Shown one piece after another: positions 13,162 to 22,732 of a stretch of 64,000 bases of DNA. A model generated the notes under the pieces. It saw only the letters and a program-made list of their open reading frames with translations, ran no database searches and had not been told where the DNA came from. This DNA comes from Methanobacterium formicicum DSM 3637 (GTDB taxonomy: Archaea > Methanobacteriota > Methanobacteria > Methanobacteriales > Methanobacteriaceae), in contig NZ_AMPO01000002.1 in the NCBI RefSeq assembly GCF_000302455.1, positions 62,001-126,000 on the forward strand, in the 5' to 3' direction. Both the position numbers and the translations under genes were made by a program. Position 1 is the first letter of the stretch. Every line of letters begins with the position of its first letter.

Positions 13162-13854
13162 TTATTTGAAGTTTATCATACCTTCCTGGTAATAGTTTTG
13201 CAGTTGAGAGGCGTGTTGCAGTTCAAAGGAGGCATAGGGGTCTTTGAAGTAGGGCATGATCATTCCTCTTAAAGTGTAAACATAGGCTGGTATGATTCCG
13301 TATTGTTTCCTTACAATGTCGAAGTATAATGGGAACCCACACCCCTGGGCAAACATTGGATTGTCTTTACGGGCAGTTCCATGCCAGTACATGGGTATTG
13401 GTCCGTTCTGACCATTCGCTTTAGCAATGGCGTACAGATAATTCAGGGCATCATCCAGGTTGTTGAAAACTTTACCATCCGTTTTGTATTGGTATCGGCC
13501 ATCTGGTACTCCGAATAATGCTATTTTAAGTGAATCCCAGTAGTTGGTTGCTCCTTCTGCACCGGTACCCTGGGTGTCCACGAATGCCAGTTCCAGTATT
13601 TCAACGTTTCCTTCTTTGTAACAACGGTAGTTGGAGTCACCGGCAAAGTGCACCACCAGAATAGATTTGGAACCACTTTCATTGGCATATCCCGCCAGCA
13701 TTTTAGAGTGAAGGTGTCCAGGATACATGTCTGGGTTGGCCACTTTTACAAATGCCAGTCTTCCTTCTGGTGTGATTGGACCATTCATGGTCGAAACATA
13801 TGCGTAACCTACTATCAGCAGGAAAATTGCCACTACCACTAATAACCATTTCAT
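13162..13854 (-). CDS. Secreted or membrane-anchored protein of unknown function
   Basis: 230 residues with one N-terminal hydrophobic segment (WLLVVVAIFLLIVGYAYV, about 3-20) and the rest predicted outside the cell. No lipobox cysteine is present. The exposed part contains aromatic-rich stretches (YKEGNVEILELAF, IPMYWHGTARKDNPMF) and two cysteines. I do not recognise a family. AAGAGGTAAATTAA gives a clear ribosome binding site. It is transcribed alone, convergent with the ATPase. Confidence 0.7.
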   Translation of the reverse strand: MKWLLVVVAIFLLIVGYAYVSTMNGPITPEGRLAFVKVANPDMYPGHLHSKMLAGYANESGSKSILVVHFAGDSNYRCYKEGNVEILELAFVDTQGTGAEGATNYWDSLKIALFGVPDGRYQYKTDGKVFNNLDDALNYLYAIAKANGQNGPIPMYWHGTARKDNPMFAQGCGFPLYFDIVRKQYGIIPAYVYTLRGMIMPYFKDPYASFELQHASQLQNYYQEGMINFK

Positions 13855-14251
13855 TTAATTTACCTCTTAACTGGAAATTATTATTCAAATATGTTCTTTT
13901 AATCCATCTAATTCATTAATTCTAAATAGCTATTAATTATTCAACTATCAGCTATTAATATCCACTATCAGCTATTAATATCTAAATATCCATTTATCCC
14001 CAAACTATCTCTTTTTAATATGCATATCTATCCACTATACCTTTTTATTTGTATTATATGGTGTTTTTAGTTTTTATTCCCTTACTGGTTTATTATTTTC
14101 TCTATTTTTAGTCAATAACACCTATAATTCATTTAAAATTCGGTTTTCCTCTAAATTGTTAATAATTTTTACCATAAATTAATTTTTATAATCAATGGAT
14201 TCTATCATCAATGGATTTTTTTTATAAATGGATAAGTTTGGTTAATTTATT
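13855..14251. repeat. AT-rich spacer with a short direct repeat
   Basis: No gene is seen. ACTATCAGCTATTAATATC occurs twice in tandem at about 13945-13985 with a degenerate third unit. The rest is T-rich sequence without recognisable signals; the promoter of the gene at 13162 should be near 13870-13900. Confidence 0.45.
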
Positions 14252-14602
14252 TCATGGGGTAAGTTCTGCTTCCATTTTTATCATGTCTATAACCCTGGGG
14301 TCTGCAATGGAATAATAAGCCATTTTTCCTTTTTTACGGAATTTAACAAGATTTCTATGTCTTAATAATCTTAGTTGATGTGATATTGCAGAGTCTGTCA
14401 TCTCCAGTACTGCAGCCAAGTCACAGACGCAAACTTCTTTCAGTATGAGTGCGTAAAGTATTTTCAATCGGGTAGGATCACCTAGTACTTTAAAGTTATC
14501 TGAAATCATTTGAAAGGTTTCATCATCTAGCATTTGTGATTTAACTTCTCTAACTGAATCTTCGTTGATGCACTGAACATCACAAACATCTTCACCTTTC
14601 AT
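14252..14602 (-). CDS. CadC-like ArsR-family metal sensor repressor
   Basis: A 116-residue winged-helix repressor of the ArsR/SmtB family. The four thiols that bind Cd(II)/Pb(II) in staphylococcal CadC (C7, C11, C58, C60) are all present at the same positions: CDVQC near the N-terminus and EVCVCDLA in the alpha-3 helix. The recognition helix is MTDSAISHQLRLLRH, followed by the wing FRKKGKMAYYSI. This predicts a thiol-rich metal sensor that leaves DNA on metal binding. No metal pump or chaperone gene adjoins it, so its targets lie elsewhere or are only itself. Confidence 0.88.
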   Translation of the reverse strand: MKGEDVCDVQCINEDSVREVKSQMLDDETFQMISDNFKVLGDPTRLKILYALILKEVCVCDLAAVLEMTDSAISHQLRLLRHRNLVKFRKKGKMAYYSIADPRVIDMIKMEAELTP

Positions 14603-15040
<438 letters not shown>

Positions 15041-15377
15041 AGATCAACGTTATGCGGTTTTACAATATATACTTTACCTATTAGGAAGTACTCAATTTCA
15101 TGTCATCCTTAATTTTTACATAAAAAATACTTAATTATGGCCCTTTATATTCATTTATATTAATATATAATCATCTAAAATCATTTTACATAATTTCTAA
15201 CCATACTTAACTGATTTAAAATAGTAAAATGATTCTAAATTATCAAATGGTCTTTTTTAAGATTTTTATGTAATTTTAAGTAATTAATATGAATTAATCC
15301 ATTTTATGTGGAATTTTACCCATTTTTGGGGAATTATCATTTGGGTATGGGAATTATTCATTTGGGAACTTTATCAT
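15041..15377. other. Spacer upstream of tRNA-Gln
   Basis: 337 AT-rich bases with no gene. The tRNA promoter should lie just right of 15040; TACAATATATACTTTA at 15061-15076 is a good TATA-type candidate on the minus strand. Confidence 0.4.
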
Positions 15378-16310
15378 TCAGGTGAATTTATCATCAAATT
15401 CATCAACAGTGCTGGTTTTCATATTGGTCTTGTGGATTAGTGGTTTCATGGCTTCCACCATATTTCCCATTATCATAAAAAAGTCCCGGTCTTTTTCAAT
15501 CATGGCATCCATCAGTGATTTTTCAATCCCCTTCCTTGAGCTGATATCAGTCATAATGGAGATAGCACCTAAATAATCACCGTTAGATTTGAATAATGGA
15601 TTAGTTGATACTAGTACCCATAGACTGGAACCTTTTTTGTCTAAAAATTCTAATTCATATGTTTTGGCTAATTTTTTCCGGTATTCATGTTCTTTCTTGA
15701 TTTTTTGTAAGTGTTTTTTAAAGCATGATTCTCCTTCTGGATTGGTGAACTGGGAGATATCTTTGTTAAGCATTTCGGTTACAGTGAAACCTAACATTTT
15801 GGCCATTTGTTTATTAACATAACTCAATTGATTCTGGGAATCAACAAAGAAAACTCCTGAATGAATTTTTTCAACCATCAAACGGTATTTTTCCTCACTT
15901 TCCCTGAGCTGGTGTTCGATGTGTTTTCGTTCAATGGAGTAGTTTATGCATCGGGCCAGTAACTTGCTATCAACCTGTCCCTTAACCAGGTAATCCTGTG
16001 CACCTTCACCTACAATGTCTATGGCAAAGTCCTCATCTTCCAGTCCGGTGAGTATTATTATGGGTATTTCTGGTACCAGTTTATGGATTTGATTAAAGGT
16101 TTGGGTACCCTGGCTGTCAGGTAATTGAAGATCCAGTAAAATTATATGGAAATCATTTTTACTGATGGCATCCACTCCTTCAGAAAGGCGCTGGGCATGG
16201 AAAATATTGAATTGAATTTGGGGGATTTCTCTGAACATTTCATTTATAATTACAGCATCCCCGGGGTTATCTTCCACCAACATAACGTTAATATTTCCTT
16301 TAATTCTCAT
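15378..16310 (-). CDS. Response regulator: receiver plus PAS domain
   Basis: 310 residues. The receiver domain (about 8-125) has the acidic pair in VEDNPGD (E13, D14), the phospho-acceptor D60 in ILLDLQLPDS, and the conserved lysine in YLVKGQ. A PAS domain follows (about 140-265; KYRLMVEKIHSGVFFVD to DISSRKGIE), ending in a short helix. There is no DNA-binding or enzymatic output, so it probably signals by protein contact. It lies downstream of the kinase-regulator pair at 16584-19724 on the same strand after a 270-bp gap. Confidence 0.9.
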   Translation of the reverse strand: MRIKGNINVMLVEDNPGDAVIINEMFREIPQIQFNIFHAQRLSEGVDAISKNDFHIILLDLQLPDSQGTQTFNQIHKLVPEIPIIILTGLEDEDFAIDIVGEGAQDYLVKGQVDSKLLARCINYSIERKHIEHQLRESEEKYRLMVEKIHSGVFFVDSQNQLSYVNKQMAKMLGFTVTEMLNKDISQFTNPEGESCFKKHLQKIKKEHEYRKKLAKTYELEFLDKKGSSLWVLVSTNPLFKSNGDYLGAISIMTDISSRKGIEKSLMDAMIEKDRDFFMIMGNMVEAMKPLIHKTNMKTSTVDEFDDKFT

Positions 16311-16583
16311 GGTATCGCCTGATCATCATTTTAATCTATTAGTACCCTTGTTAAGTCATATGAGTTATAATCATGTAACTGATTGTATTTTTTACCTCAC
16401 CATATTTAATCATTAATGATTTTCTTTTATCATTATTGTATTACTCTGATTTAATTCCAATCCTGTTAATTCATTATTTATAAACCAACTACTGTTGGAG
16501 CCGAAATAACAGTCCAATCCCGTTATCAATTATTATTAACCGTGGTATTTTATTTGTAATTTGATTATCTTATTTATACAGGG

Positions 16584-17024
16584 TTATCGTGGTGGTAGTT
16601 TTACAATATCCAGCCAGAATTCACCAATATTTTGAACCACTTTGATCAGGTGGTCCAGATCGGCTGGTTTTGCTATGTAGCAGTTGGCGTTGTTCTTATA
16701 TGTTTCAATCAGATCCTCATCCCTGATGGAGCTGGTTAAAACCACTACTGGAATACATTTCAAACTATCGTCTTTTTTAATTTCCTTTAAAACATCCCTA
16801 CCATCTTTTTTTGGCAGGTTCAAGTCCAGCAATATCAAATCCGGGACCCTTGTGGGATTATCCCCTTCCAGACGGAGCATTTGCATTGCTTCCTCTCCAT
16901 CACGCGCCACATGTAGTATGTTTCTAATTTTGGCTTCTTTGAATACTTCCTGGATTAAACGCACATCTCCAGGGTTATCTTCAACCAGCAGTACTTCCAC
17001 TGATTTGTACAATTTATATTTCAT
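16584..17024 (-). CDS. Single-domain response regulator (Rcp1-like)
   Basis: 146 residues, a receiver domain only. Acidic residues are in LLVEDNPGDVRL, D67 is the likely phospho-acceptor (LILLDLNLPKKDG), the threonine/serine switch is in VVVLTSS, and the lysine is in YIAKPADLDHL. Rcp1-like regulators are typically paired with phytochrome- or PAS-type kinases. The gene begins three bases after the kinase stop codon, so the two form an operon and this is the probable phosphate acceptor. Confidence 0.93.
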   Translation of the reverse strand: MKYKLYKSVEVLLVEDNPGDVRLIQEVFKEAKIRNILHVARDGEEAMQMLRLEGDNPTRVPDLILLDLNLPKKDGRDVLKEIKKDDSLKCIPVVVLTSSIRDEDLIETYKNNANCYIAKPADLDHLIKVVQNIGEFWLDIVKLPPR

Positions 17025-17027
17025 ATT

Positions 17028-19724
17028 TCACATCTCCATGGGGATATTGAAATAAAAAGTTGATCCTTGGCCGGGTTGTGACTCATACCAGATCATCCCT
17101 CCGTGTCTTTCTACAATCCTTTTAACAATGGCTAAACCAATACCGGTTCCTTCGTATTCGTCCCTGGCGTGGAGACGCTGGAATATTTTAAAAACACGTT
17201 CGCCATGTTTGGGATCAATTCCAATGCCATTATCTTCAACTTTAAAAAGCCAGTCTGTGTCTTTTTTTTCTGCCGAAACGTGAATTGTGGGACGTTCTTG
17301 GTTATTGTATTTTATGGAGTTACTGAGTAGGTTCTGGAAAACCTGCACCATCTGAGGATAATCTGCCCTTACTACCGGGAGATTATCATAACTGATATCT
17401 GCATTATTTTCTTCAATTAAAAGTCGTGATTCAAAGGTTATCTGTTTCAGGATCTCTTCTGTATCCACCTCTTCAAATTTACCAGTTTTTCGTTCAATCC
17501 TTGAATATGCCAGAAGATCGTTTACCAGTTCCTGCATCCTGGCTGCTCCATCAACTGCGAACTGGATGAATTCATTTGCATTTGAATCCAGTTGATGTTC
17601 ATAACGTCTTTGCAGGAGCTGGAGGAAGCTAGTTATCATCCTCAATGGTTCCTGAAGGTCATGGCTTGCCACATAGGCAAACTGTTCCAGCTCTGCATTG
17701 GATCTTTTTAACTGTTTCAATGTTTCCTGCAGTTCCTGTTCTGCGATTTTACTGGGGGTGGTGTTAATGGCAATGCCTATTATCTCCTTGGGTTTACCAT
17801 GAAGATCATAAGACAATTTGCCCAGTGAATAAACCCAGTGTACCGTCCCATCCTGCCAGATGGTTCTCATTTCTACTTTGAAATCTTCACCGAACTGCAG
17901 TGTCTTTTGAATGGCATCTTTCACCTTTTCCTGGTCATCAGGGTGTACTACATTTAAAATATTTCTGAAGGATGTGTCAGGGTTAGGTTCTACTCCAAAA
18001 ATATGTTTGTATTCGTTAGTCCATTCAATTAAGTCATTTTCAAGATCCCAGAACCACATCCCAGCACCTGCACCTTCAATAGCCAGGCGTAATTTTTCTT
18101 CAGACTTTTTAAGGGCATTTTCTGCCTTTTTAATTTCAGTTATTTCCAGGGCTGCTATGTTAATACCTATAATCTGATGGGAAGAATCTTTAATTGGATA
18201 CCATTCTTCCATCCAAGTGCGGGAAACACCAGGCTGGGCAGGGGTTATACCGCTAAATTCTCTGCTTAAAAAGTTGTTTTTCCTTTCAAATATTTCCTTA
18301 GCTGCGGATTCTGCCTGTTCAGCTAAAAATGGTATTATTTCATGAACTGTCTTCCCAATATGTTCATCTGAAGGGATACCATTCATTTCTGCCATACGAT
18401 CATTGATACGCACGAAGCGCAGGTTACGATCCAGGACGCATAAACCAATGGGTGCTGAATTGTAAATTGCTTCAATTTCTTTGAGACGTTTTTGGGCGGT
18501 GTTTTCACTTTGGTGAAGTATTTCTTCCATTTCCCTACGTTTGGTCACGTCCCTTAGGAAACTGTGCACGAGACCATCACCTTCATCTGAAACAATGCTT
18601 GATTTGATGTTGTAATAACAGATTTTCCCATCTTTTTGTTTGAAATCTGCATCAAATTCAATAATTCCGGTGTTTTTCAGTTCTTCTACTCGATTATTTT
18701 TTTCAAACATCATTTCAATGCTGCTGAATTCATCGAGGTTAGTCCCAATCATATCTTCAATGCTAAATCCTACCATCCTGGCGAATTTTTCATTGCAGTC
18801 ATATAGGTTTCCTTCAAAATCATGGATACAAAAACCATCATCCATGTTTTCCACAATGGAACGGTAACGTTTTTCACTCTTTAAGAGTTTTTCTTCAGCA
18901 GTTTTACGATGGGTAATATCTTCAATCATCCCATCAATCCATTCAATGAAACCATTTTCATTGAAATGTGCTTTTGCTGATATTGAAACCCATATTGGCT
19001 GGTTATTTTTTTTCTTAAGATGAAGTTCCCTACTGATTACCGATCCATTCTGCTTTAAATCTTCTAAAAAAAGTTTCCTCTGCTGGGGGTCCATGTAAAA
19101 ATCTATGACCTTTACTTTCATGATTTCCTGGGTAGAATCGTATCCAAACATTCTGGCAAATGCAGGGTTCACCTGGATAAAATAACCACTTGGATCACTG
19201 GTGTTGCGGTAAATGCCTACATTGAGATTTTCCACCAGGCTCCTGAATTTCTGTTCGCTTTCCAGGAGTTCCTTTTCAGCAAGAATACGGGGAGTTATGT
19301 CTTTAAAAGATTCCATAGCTCCTAAAACATTACCTTCATGATCTTTGATTGCAGAGGTTGTGAAGTGTAAATATTTCCCATTATTATCCATATGTGGATA
19401 GAAATTTTCAGCTTCATAGGCCCCTTCTACCAGTTCTGATTTTTGGTAGTCTGGAAACCAGTATGAAAATTTTTCCATATCCCCATCAACCAATAAATCA
19501 ACCATGCACGGTCTTTTTGAACTGTAAAACGCTTGCCAGTGTTTATCTGTTCCTATGATATCTTTTGACCTGATTTTACTGAATTTTTCCAGTGCTTTGT
19601 TCCAGTAGATAACTTTATGATCACGGTTAATCCCAAATTGAGGTACTGGTGAGCTATTGATTAGGGCGTCCACACCTATTATTTCTGTAATTAGTTTTTT
19701 ATCTTGATTATTGTCCCCAGTAAT
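17028..19724 (-). CDS. Multi-PAS sensor histidine kinase
   Basis: A soluble kinase with about five PAS domains (beginning LINSSPVPQFGINR, then near residues 145, 270, 400 and 530), a HisKA domain with the phospho-histidine in FAYVASHDLQEPLRM (about residue 688 from this start, 671 from the GTG at 19673), and a C-terminal ATPase domain (VEDNGIGID, GTGIGLAIVKRIVERHGG). No membrane segment is present, so it senses cytoplasmic signals. The frame stays open upstream of GTG 19673, which has no binding site; a very strong GGAGGAGGGG lies at 19730-19739, five bases before an in-frame ATT at 19724, proposed here as the start. Confidence 0.9.
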   Translation of the reverse strand: MTGDNNQDKKLITEIIGVDALINSSPVPQFGINRDHKVIYWNKALEKFSKIRSKDIIGTDKHWQAFYSSKRPCMVDLLVDGDMEKFSYWFPDYQKSELVEGAYEAENFYPHMDNNGKYLHFTTSAIKDHEGNVLGAMESFKDITPRILAEKELLESEQKFRSLVENLNVGIYRNTSDPSGYFIQVNPAFARMFGYDSTQEIMKVKVIDFYMDPQQRKLFLEDLKQNGSVISRELHLKKKNNQPIWVSISAKAHFNENGFIEWIDGMIEDITHRKTAEEKLLKSEKRYRSIVENMDDGFCIHDFEGNLYDCNEKFARMVGFSIEDMIGTNLDEFSSIEMMFEKNNRVEELKNTGIIEFDADFKQKDGKICYYNIKSSIVSDEGDGLVHSFLRDVTKRREMEEILHQSENTAQKRLKEIEAIYNSAPIGLCVLDRNLRFVRINDRMAEMNGIPSDEHIGKTVHEIIPFLAEQAESAAKEIFERKNNFLSREFSGITPAQPGVSRTWMEEWYPIKDSSHQIIGINIAALEITEIKKAENALKKSEEKLRLAIEGAGAGMWFWDLENDLIEWTNEYKHIFGVEPNPDTSFRNILNVVHPDDQEKVKDAIQKTLQFGEDFKVEMRTIWQDGTVHWVYSLGKLSYDLHGKPKEIIGIAINTTPSKIAEQELQETLKQLKRSNAELEQFAYVASHDLQEPLRMITSFLQLLQRRYEHQLDSNANEFIQFAVDGAARMQELVNDLLAYSRIERKTGKFEEVDTEEILKQITFESRLLIEENNADISYDNLPVVRADYPQMVQVFQNLLSNSIKYNNQERPTIHVSAEKKDTDWLFKVEDNGIGIDPKHGERVFKIFQRLHARDEYEGTGIGLAIVKRIVERHGGMIWYESQPGQGSTFYFNIPMEM

Positions 19725-19864
19725 GCAGACCCCTCCTCCACATATATTTAAGTATTTACTTATTTTTAAGGGATATAATGCTGTTTTTTAAGATTTTAAC
19801 ATTTATTTAAATGGGTTTAGTTTTTGGTTGATTATGGAGGATTCAAATTACAAAAACCAATAAT

Positions 19865-20176
19865 TTATTTATTATTTTTTTTATTCAATGATTTTAAAGT
19901 ATTAATTGTTAATTCCTGTTCTAAAAATCGCAATCTTTCGGCTAAAAAATCCAATACTAATTTCCTTTCGTCAAAGGGAACATCTTTTTTGGATAGCATG
20001 TTAATTAATTCAGTAGTACTTCTGACTGATTGTGTGCCTGCTTTTTCATCCATTAACAGGATATCTCTTTTACCTATTTCCTTTGATGGTGTAACACACA
20101 CAGCTCCAAGGAGGTTACCATTTTTGTCCATCACATCCATTGAACTGGAGTATTTCTGTTTATTGTGTTCAGTCAT
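19865..20176 (-). CDS. Small protein of unknown function
   Basis: 103 residues; no family recognised. The sequence looks like a short beta-rich start (YSSSMDVMDKNGNLLGAVCV) followed by helices (STTELINMLSKK, RKLVLDFLAERLRFLEQELTI). The ATG at 20176 is preferred because GGTGA lies six bases before it; a TTG at 20182 is an alternative. It is upstream of the kinase on the same strand, about 140 bases from it, and could be cotranscribed. Confidence 0.65.
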   Translation of the reverse strand: MTEHNKQKYSSSMDVMDKNGNLLGAVCVTPSKEIGKRDILLMDEKAGTQSVRSTTELINMLSKKDVPFDERKLVLDFLAERLRFLEQELTINTLKSLNKKNNK

Positions 20177-20549
20177 TTTCAATCACCTTAATCCAACTTA
20201 AATCACCATGATAATTAAATCTTTGGATATTTATTTTATAATAATAATATTAATATTATTAATACTTATGGGTATATTTTTTTGAGTATATATTGTTCTG
20301 TTTGTATTCTATTTTTAGATAATAACGTGTTTTAAATCATTGAACCAGATTTATAACTGTAATCTGAATTTATCTATGTTACGAACTAGTTTGATCTATA
20401 AAATGAAATGAAACAGTTAAAATGAAATAAAACACCTAAATTATTCTCTAAACCCTTAAAAATTGAGAATTTAGATAAATTGATTTAACTGCGTTATTCT
20501 TAAAACGAAAATGTAAATTAAGATTTTAGGGTAATATAGGAGAAGTAAG

Positions 20550-20650
20550 GTCCCTGAGGCCTTAGGGCCTCCGGGACGATGCCATGTCATGTCCTTACGG
20601 AGGCGGTGTAAAGGCATGAATTTTAATTCATATTATGATCCAGAAGGATT
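20550..20650 (+). ncRNA. Candidate structured small RNA (copy 1 of a two-member family)
   Basis: A GC-rich island (roughly 60% over its first 70 bases) in a region otherwise near 25% G+C. It folds as GUCCC-U-GAGGCC-UUAG-GGCCUC-C-GGGAC (20550-20577), then AUGCC(20579-20583)/GGCAU(20613-20617) around UUAC/GUAA, then AUGAAU/AUUCAU, then GAUCC-AGAA-GGAUU (20637-20650). It encodes no protein. Part of it (20591-20618) matches the element at 34885-34910. The strand is a guess. In AT-rich archaea, such islands are often RNA genes. Confidence 0.55.
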
Positions 20651-21411
20651 ACAACATGATTCTAGGGTCGTTTAATTCACCTAATTACATCTTACTACAA
20701 CATAATATTTAAATATTTGTATTGGGTTGGTGGAATGTCTTAGAATAGGGTTAAAATACTGAAAAATCATCAGTATATTCCTGGAATCTATTTAATTCTC
20801 TAAATAATTCTTGATTTGATTTAAAACTTTCTAATTTGGATAAGTTAATATTTACATTAACTGATTCGTGAGAATTATTTTTTTTGTGAATATGGTCACA
20901 TTAAGGTTTAAGCGTAAGTGAAATGAAAATCATTTAAAAAGGGGGTGAGGGAATATTAAGGAAATTAAGGGATGATAATAATGAAAAATCTCATAAAAAA
21001 ACTTTAAATAGTGAAAGGCTTCTTAATATTAAAAAAATTCTGAATGAGGGCCCATCTAAAAGTGACACCAGCAAATAGTCTTTCAATTAATTAATACAAG
21101 ATGATGTGGAATAAACTGAGCAGTATATATCTTGATGTTCCCTAAAACTTAATTATATTTTCAAAACTATTTTTTATCCTTTGGTTAAGTATTCCTCAGC
21201 TGCCTGAAATTTATTAATCAATACACGCAGTTTTGCTATTTTTATCAAGGTAAGTGTTAGCCATCAAAAATATTCATTGATAAAAAGATTATTAAGAAAT
21301 AATTTTATTGCTATTATTCCTTAATATTCCAATATAAAATTTGTCAGGCCTCCGTAACTTATATAAGGGATGGTATACAAGTTTAATTTGCAAATACTTT
21401 ATTAAGCCACG
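20651..21411. other. Gene-poor AT-rich stretch
   Basis: About 760 bases without a convincing gene. GGCCTCCGTAAC at 21347-21358 is complementary over ten bases (GCCTCCGTAA) to TTACGGAGGC at 20595-20604 in the preceding RNA candidate. On the minus strand near 21180-21270 a short open stretch ends KFQAAEEYLTKG and a stop; it could be a gene remnant but is too short to call. Confidence 0.35.
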
Positions 21412-21519
21412 ATCAATGGAGACGCAATAGCAATATCTACTATTTGCCTCCCTAAAATTATGCCCGCAGGGCCCATCAGACTCCCCATTCTAAAAAAAAC
21501 CCTGCGGGACTCCATTGAT
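21412..21519 (+). ncRNA. Candidate structured RNA with a three-way junction
   Basis: ATCAATGGAG (21412-21421) pairs perfectly with CTCCATTGAT (21510-21519), enclosing two more helices: GCAATAG (21424-21430) with CTATTTGC (21440-21447, one bulge) and CCCGCAGGG (21463-21471) with CCCTGCGGG (21500-21508). The latter loop holds A8, which on the other strand would be T8. No reading frame or flanking target duplication is evident. It could be an RNA gene or a folded-back mobile remnant; the strand is a guess. Confidence 0.5.
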
Positions 21520-21807
21520 ATTAGACTGGTAAGATTCTCAATTGAAATACTATTTTTCATTGATATTATTATACAAAAATTAATTATTCTGAACTAATTA
21601 TAATGAACTCATTATTTTATTAGACACTCATATTTTCAATAGAATCCCCCTTTTATTCTAAAAAAAATCATCAATTATTTTAAATTATAAAAAACATAAT
21701 CTAATTATTAATTTATTTACCTTAAACAATATATAAAGAGATTTAACACAACTTATTAAATTTCAATGGACTAAATTGGGCAGATTGATAATGTTTGGGG
21801 GTTTAAA

Positions 21808-22203
21808 ATGAATGTCAAAGCAATAGGTTTGGTTAATTCACCATTTAAGGTTAAGATGGGATCTCCTCATCAGGGTCGTTTTTCAGATGAAATGAGCACT
21901 ATAACAATTTTCAAAGAGTATGAAGATGCACTGGAAGGAATTGAGAATTTTAAGAATTTTATGGTGATTTACTGGATGGATCGTGCTGATTCTGTTTCTT
22001 TGAAGGTGGTACCTCATGGTAAAAAAGAGAAAAGAGGGGTTTTTTCCACAAGGGCACCGGTGCGGCCAAATCCTTTGGGATTATGTATGGTGGAACTGGT
22101 GAAAAAAGAAGGAAATATTCTAACTGTTAGATGGCTTGATGCCCTTGATGAGTCACCAGTACTGGATATTAAACCATTCGTACCTGAAATTGATTGTCCC
22201 TGA
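21808..22203 (+). CDS. trmO: TsaA/TrmO-type tRNA t6A37 methyltransferase
   Basis: A 131-residue protein of the UPF0066 (TsaA/VirR/TrmO) family, which in bacteria uses S-adenosylmethionine to N6-methylate threonylcarbamoyladenosine at tRNA position 37. The family signature RGVFSTRAPVRPNPLGL is at residues 76-92, with the N-terminal IGLVNSPFK and the C-terminal LDALDESPVLDIKPFVPE. It is about the length of archaeal members. GGGGG lies eight bases before the ATG. The substrate in archaea is inferred from the family. Confidence 0.92.
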   Translation: MNVKAIGLVNSPFKVKMGSPHQGRFSDEMSTITIFKEYEDALEGIENFKNFMVIYWMDRADSVSLKVVPHGKKEKRGVFSTRAPVRPNPLGLCMVELVKKEGNILTVRWLDALDESPVLDIKPFVPEIDCP

Positions 22204-22718
22204 TCCAAGATTTTAACTTTTTATTTTGTTAACTTTATTTTCTTGTTAACTCTTTAGTCTCCCAATCAGTTTAATTTTAGTCTCCCAATCAGTTTAATTG
22301 GATTTTCATTCTCTTATGTTTTCCTGATTTCTTCTGGCAATTTATTTATCATTTCTTCTGGTAATTATTTATCATTTTCCTTAAATTTACCCTCTAATTT
22401 CCGGGGTATACCGATTTAGGGATTAAAATCAATAAATTGCCTTAATTTTGCACTAACCTGTAGTAATTTAACATAATCATCTAATCTTACTCTATTAATC
22501 CATTTTATCCTCATTAATCATTTTTTAGGAGAATTTTAAAACTGGAATATTTAAAATAAAATTTTTTATAGTTAGTGGTTATAAAGAAACTTACTTATAT
22601 TTAGTATATCAATATAACAGAAGGATATAAAAAAGGGAATTTATGGTTTTTCCCGATTTAATTAAAATAATTTTAATAGATATATTCTTCATTTAAATGA
22701 TGGTTCAAATGTAATTTT
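22204..22718. repeat. Spacer with short tandem repeats
   Basis: About 515 bases with no intact gene. TAGTCTCCCAATCAGTTTAA occurs twice in tandem at about 22255-22300, and ATTTCTTCTGGCAATT / ATTTCTTCTGGTAATT form a second pair at about 22328-22370. The right end holds the promoter of the nucleotidyltransferase-like gene. Confidence 0.5.
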
Positions 22719-22732
22719 GAGGAGAGGGGATT

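Noticed and set aside
20550..20650. Signal recognition particle or RNase P RNA as identity of the GC-rich element
   Set aside because: It lacks the conserved SRP helix 8 and RNase P core sequences and is far too short for either.
21180..21270. Minus-strand stretch ending KFQAAEEYLTKG before a stop
   Set aside because: Only about 29 codons between stops, no start with a binding site; could be a remnant but not supportable as a gene.
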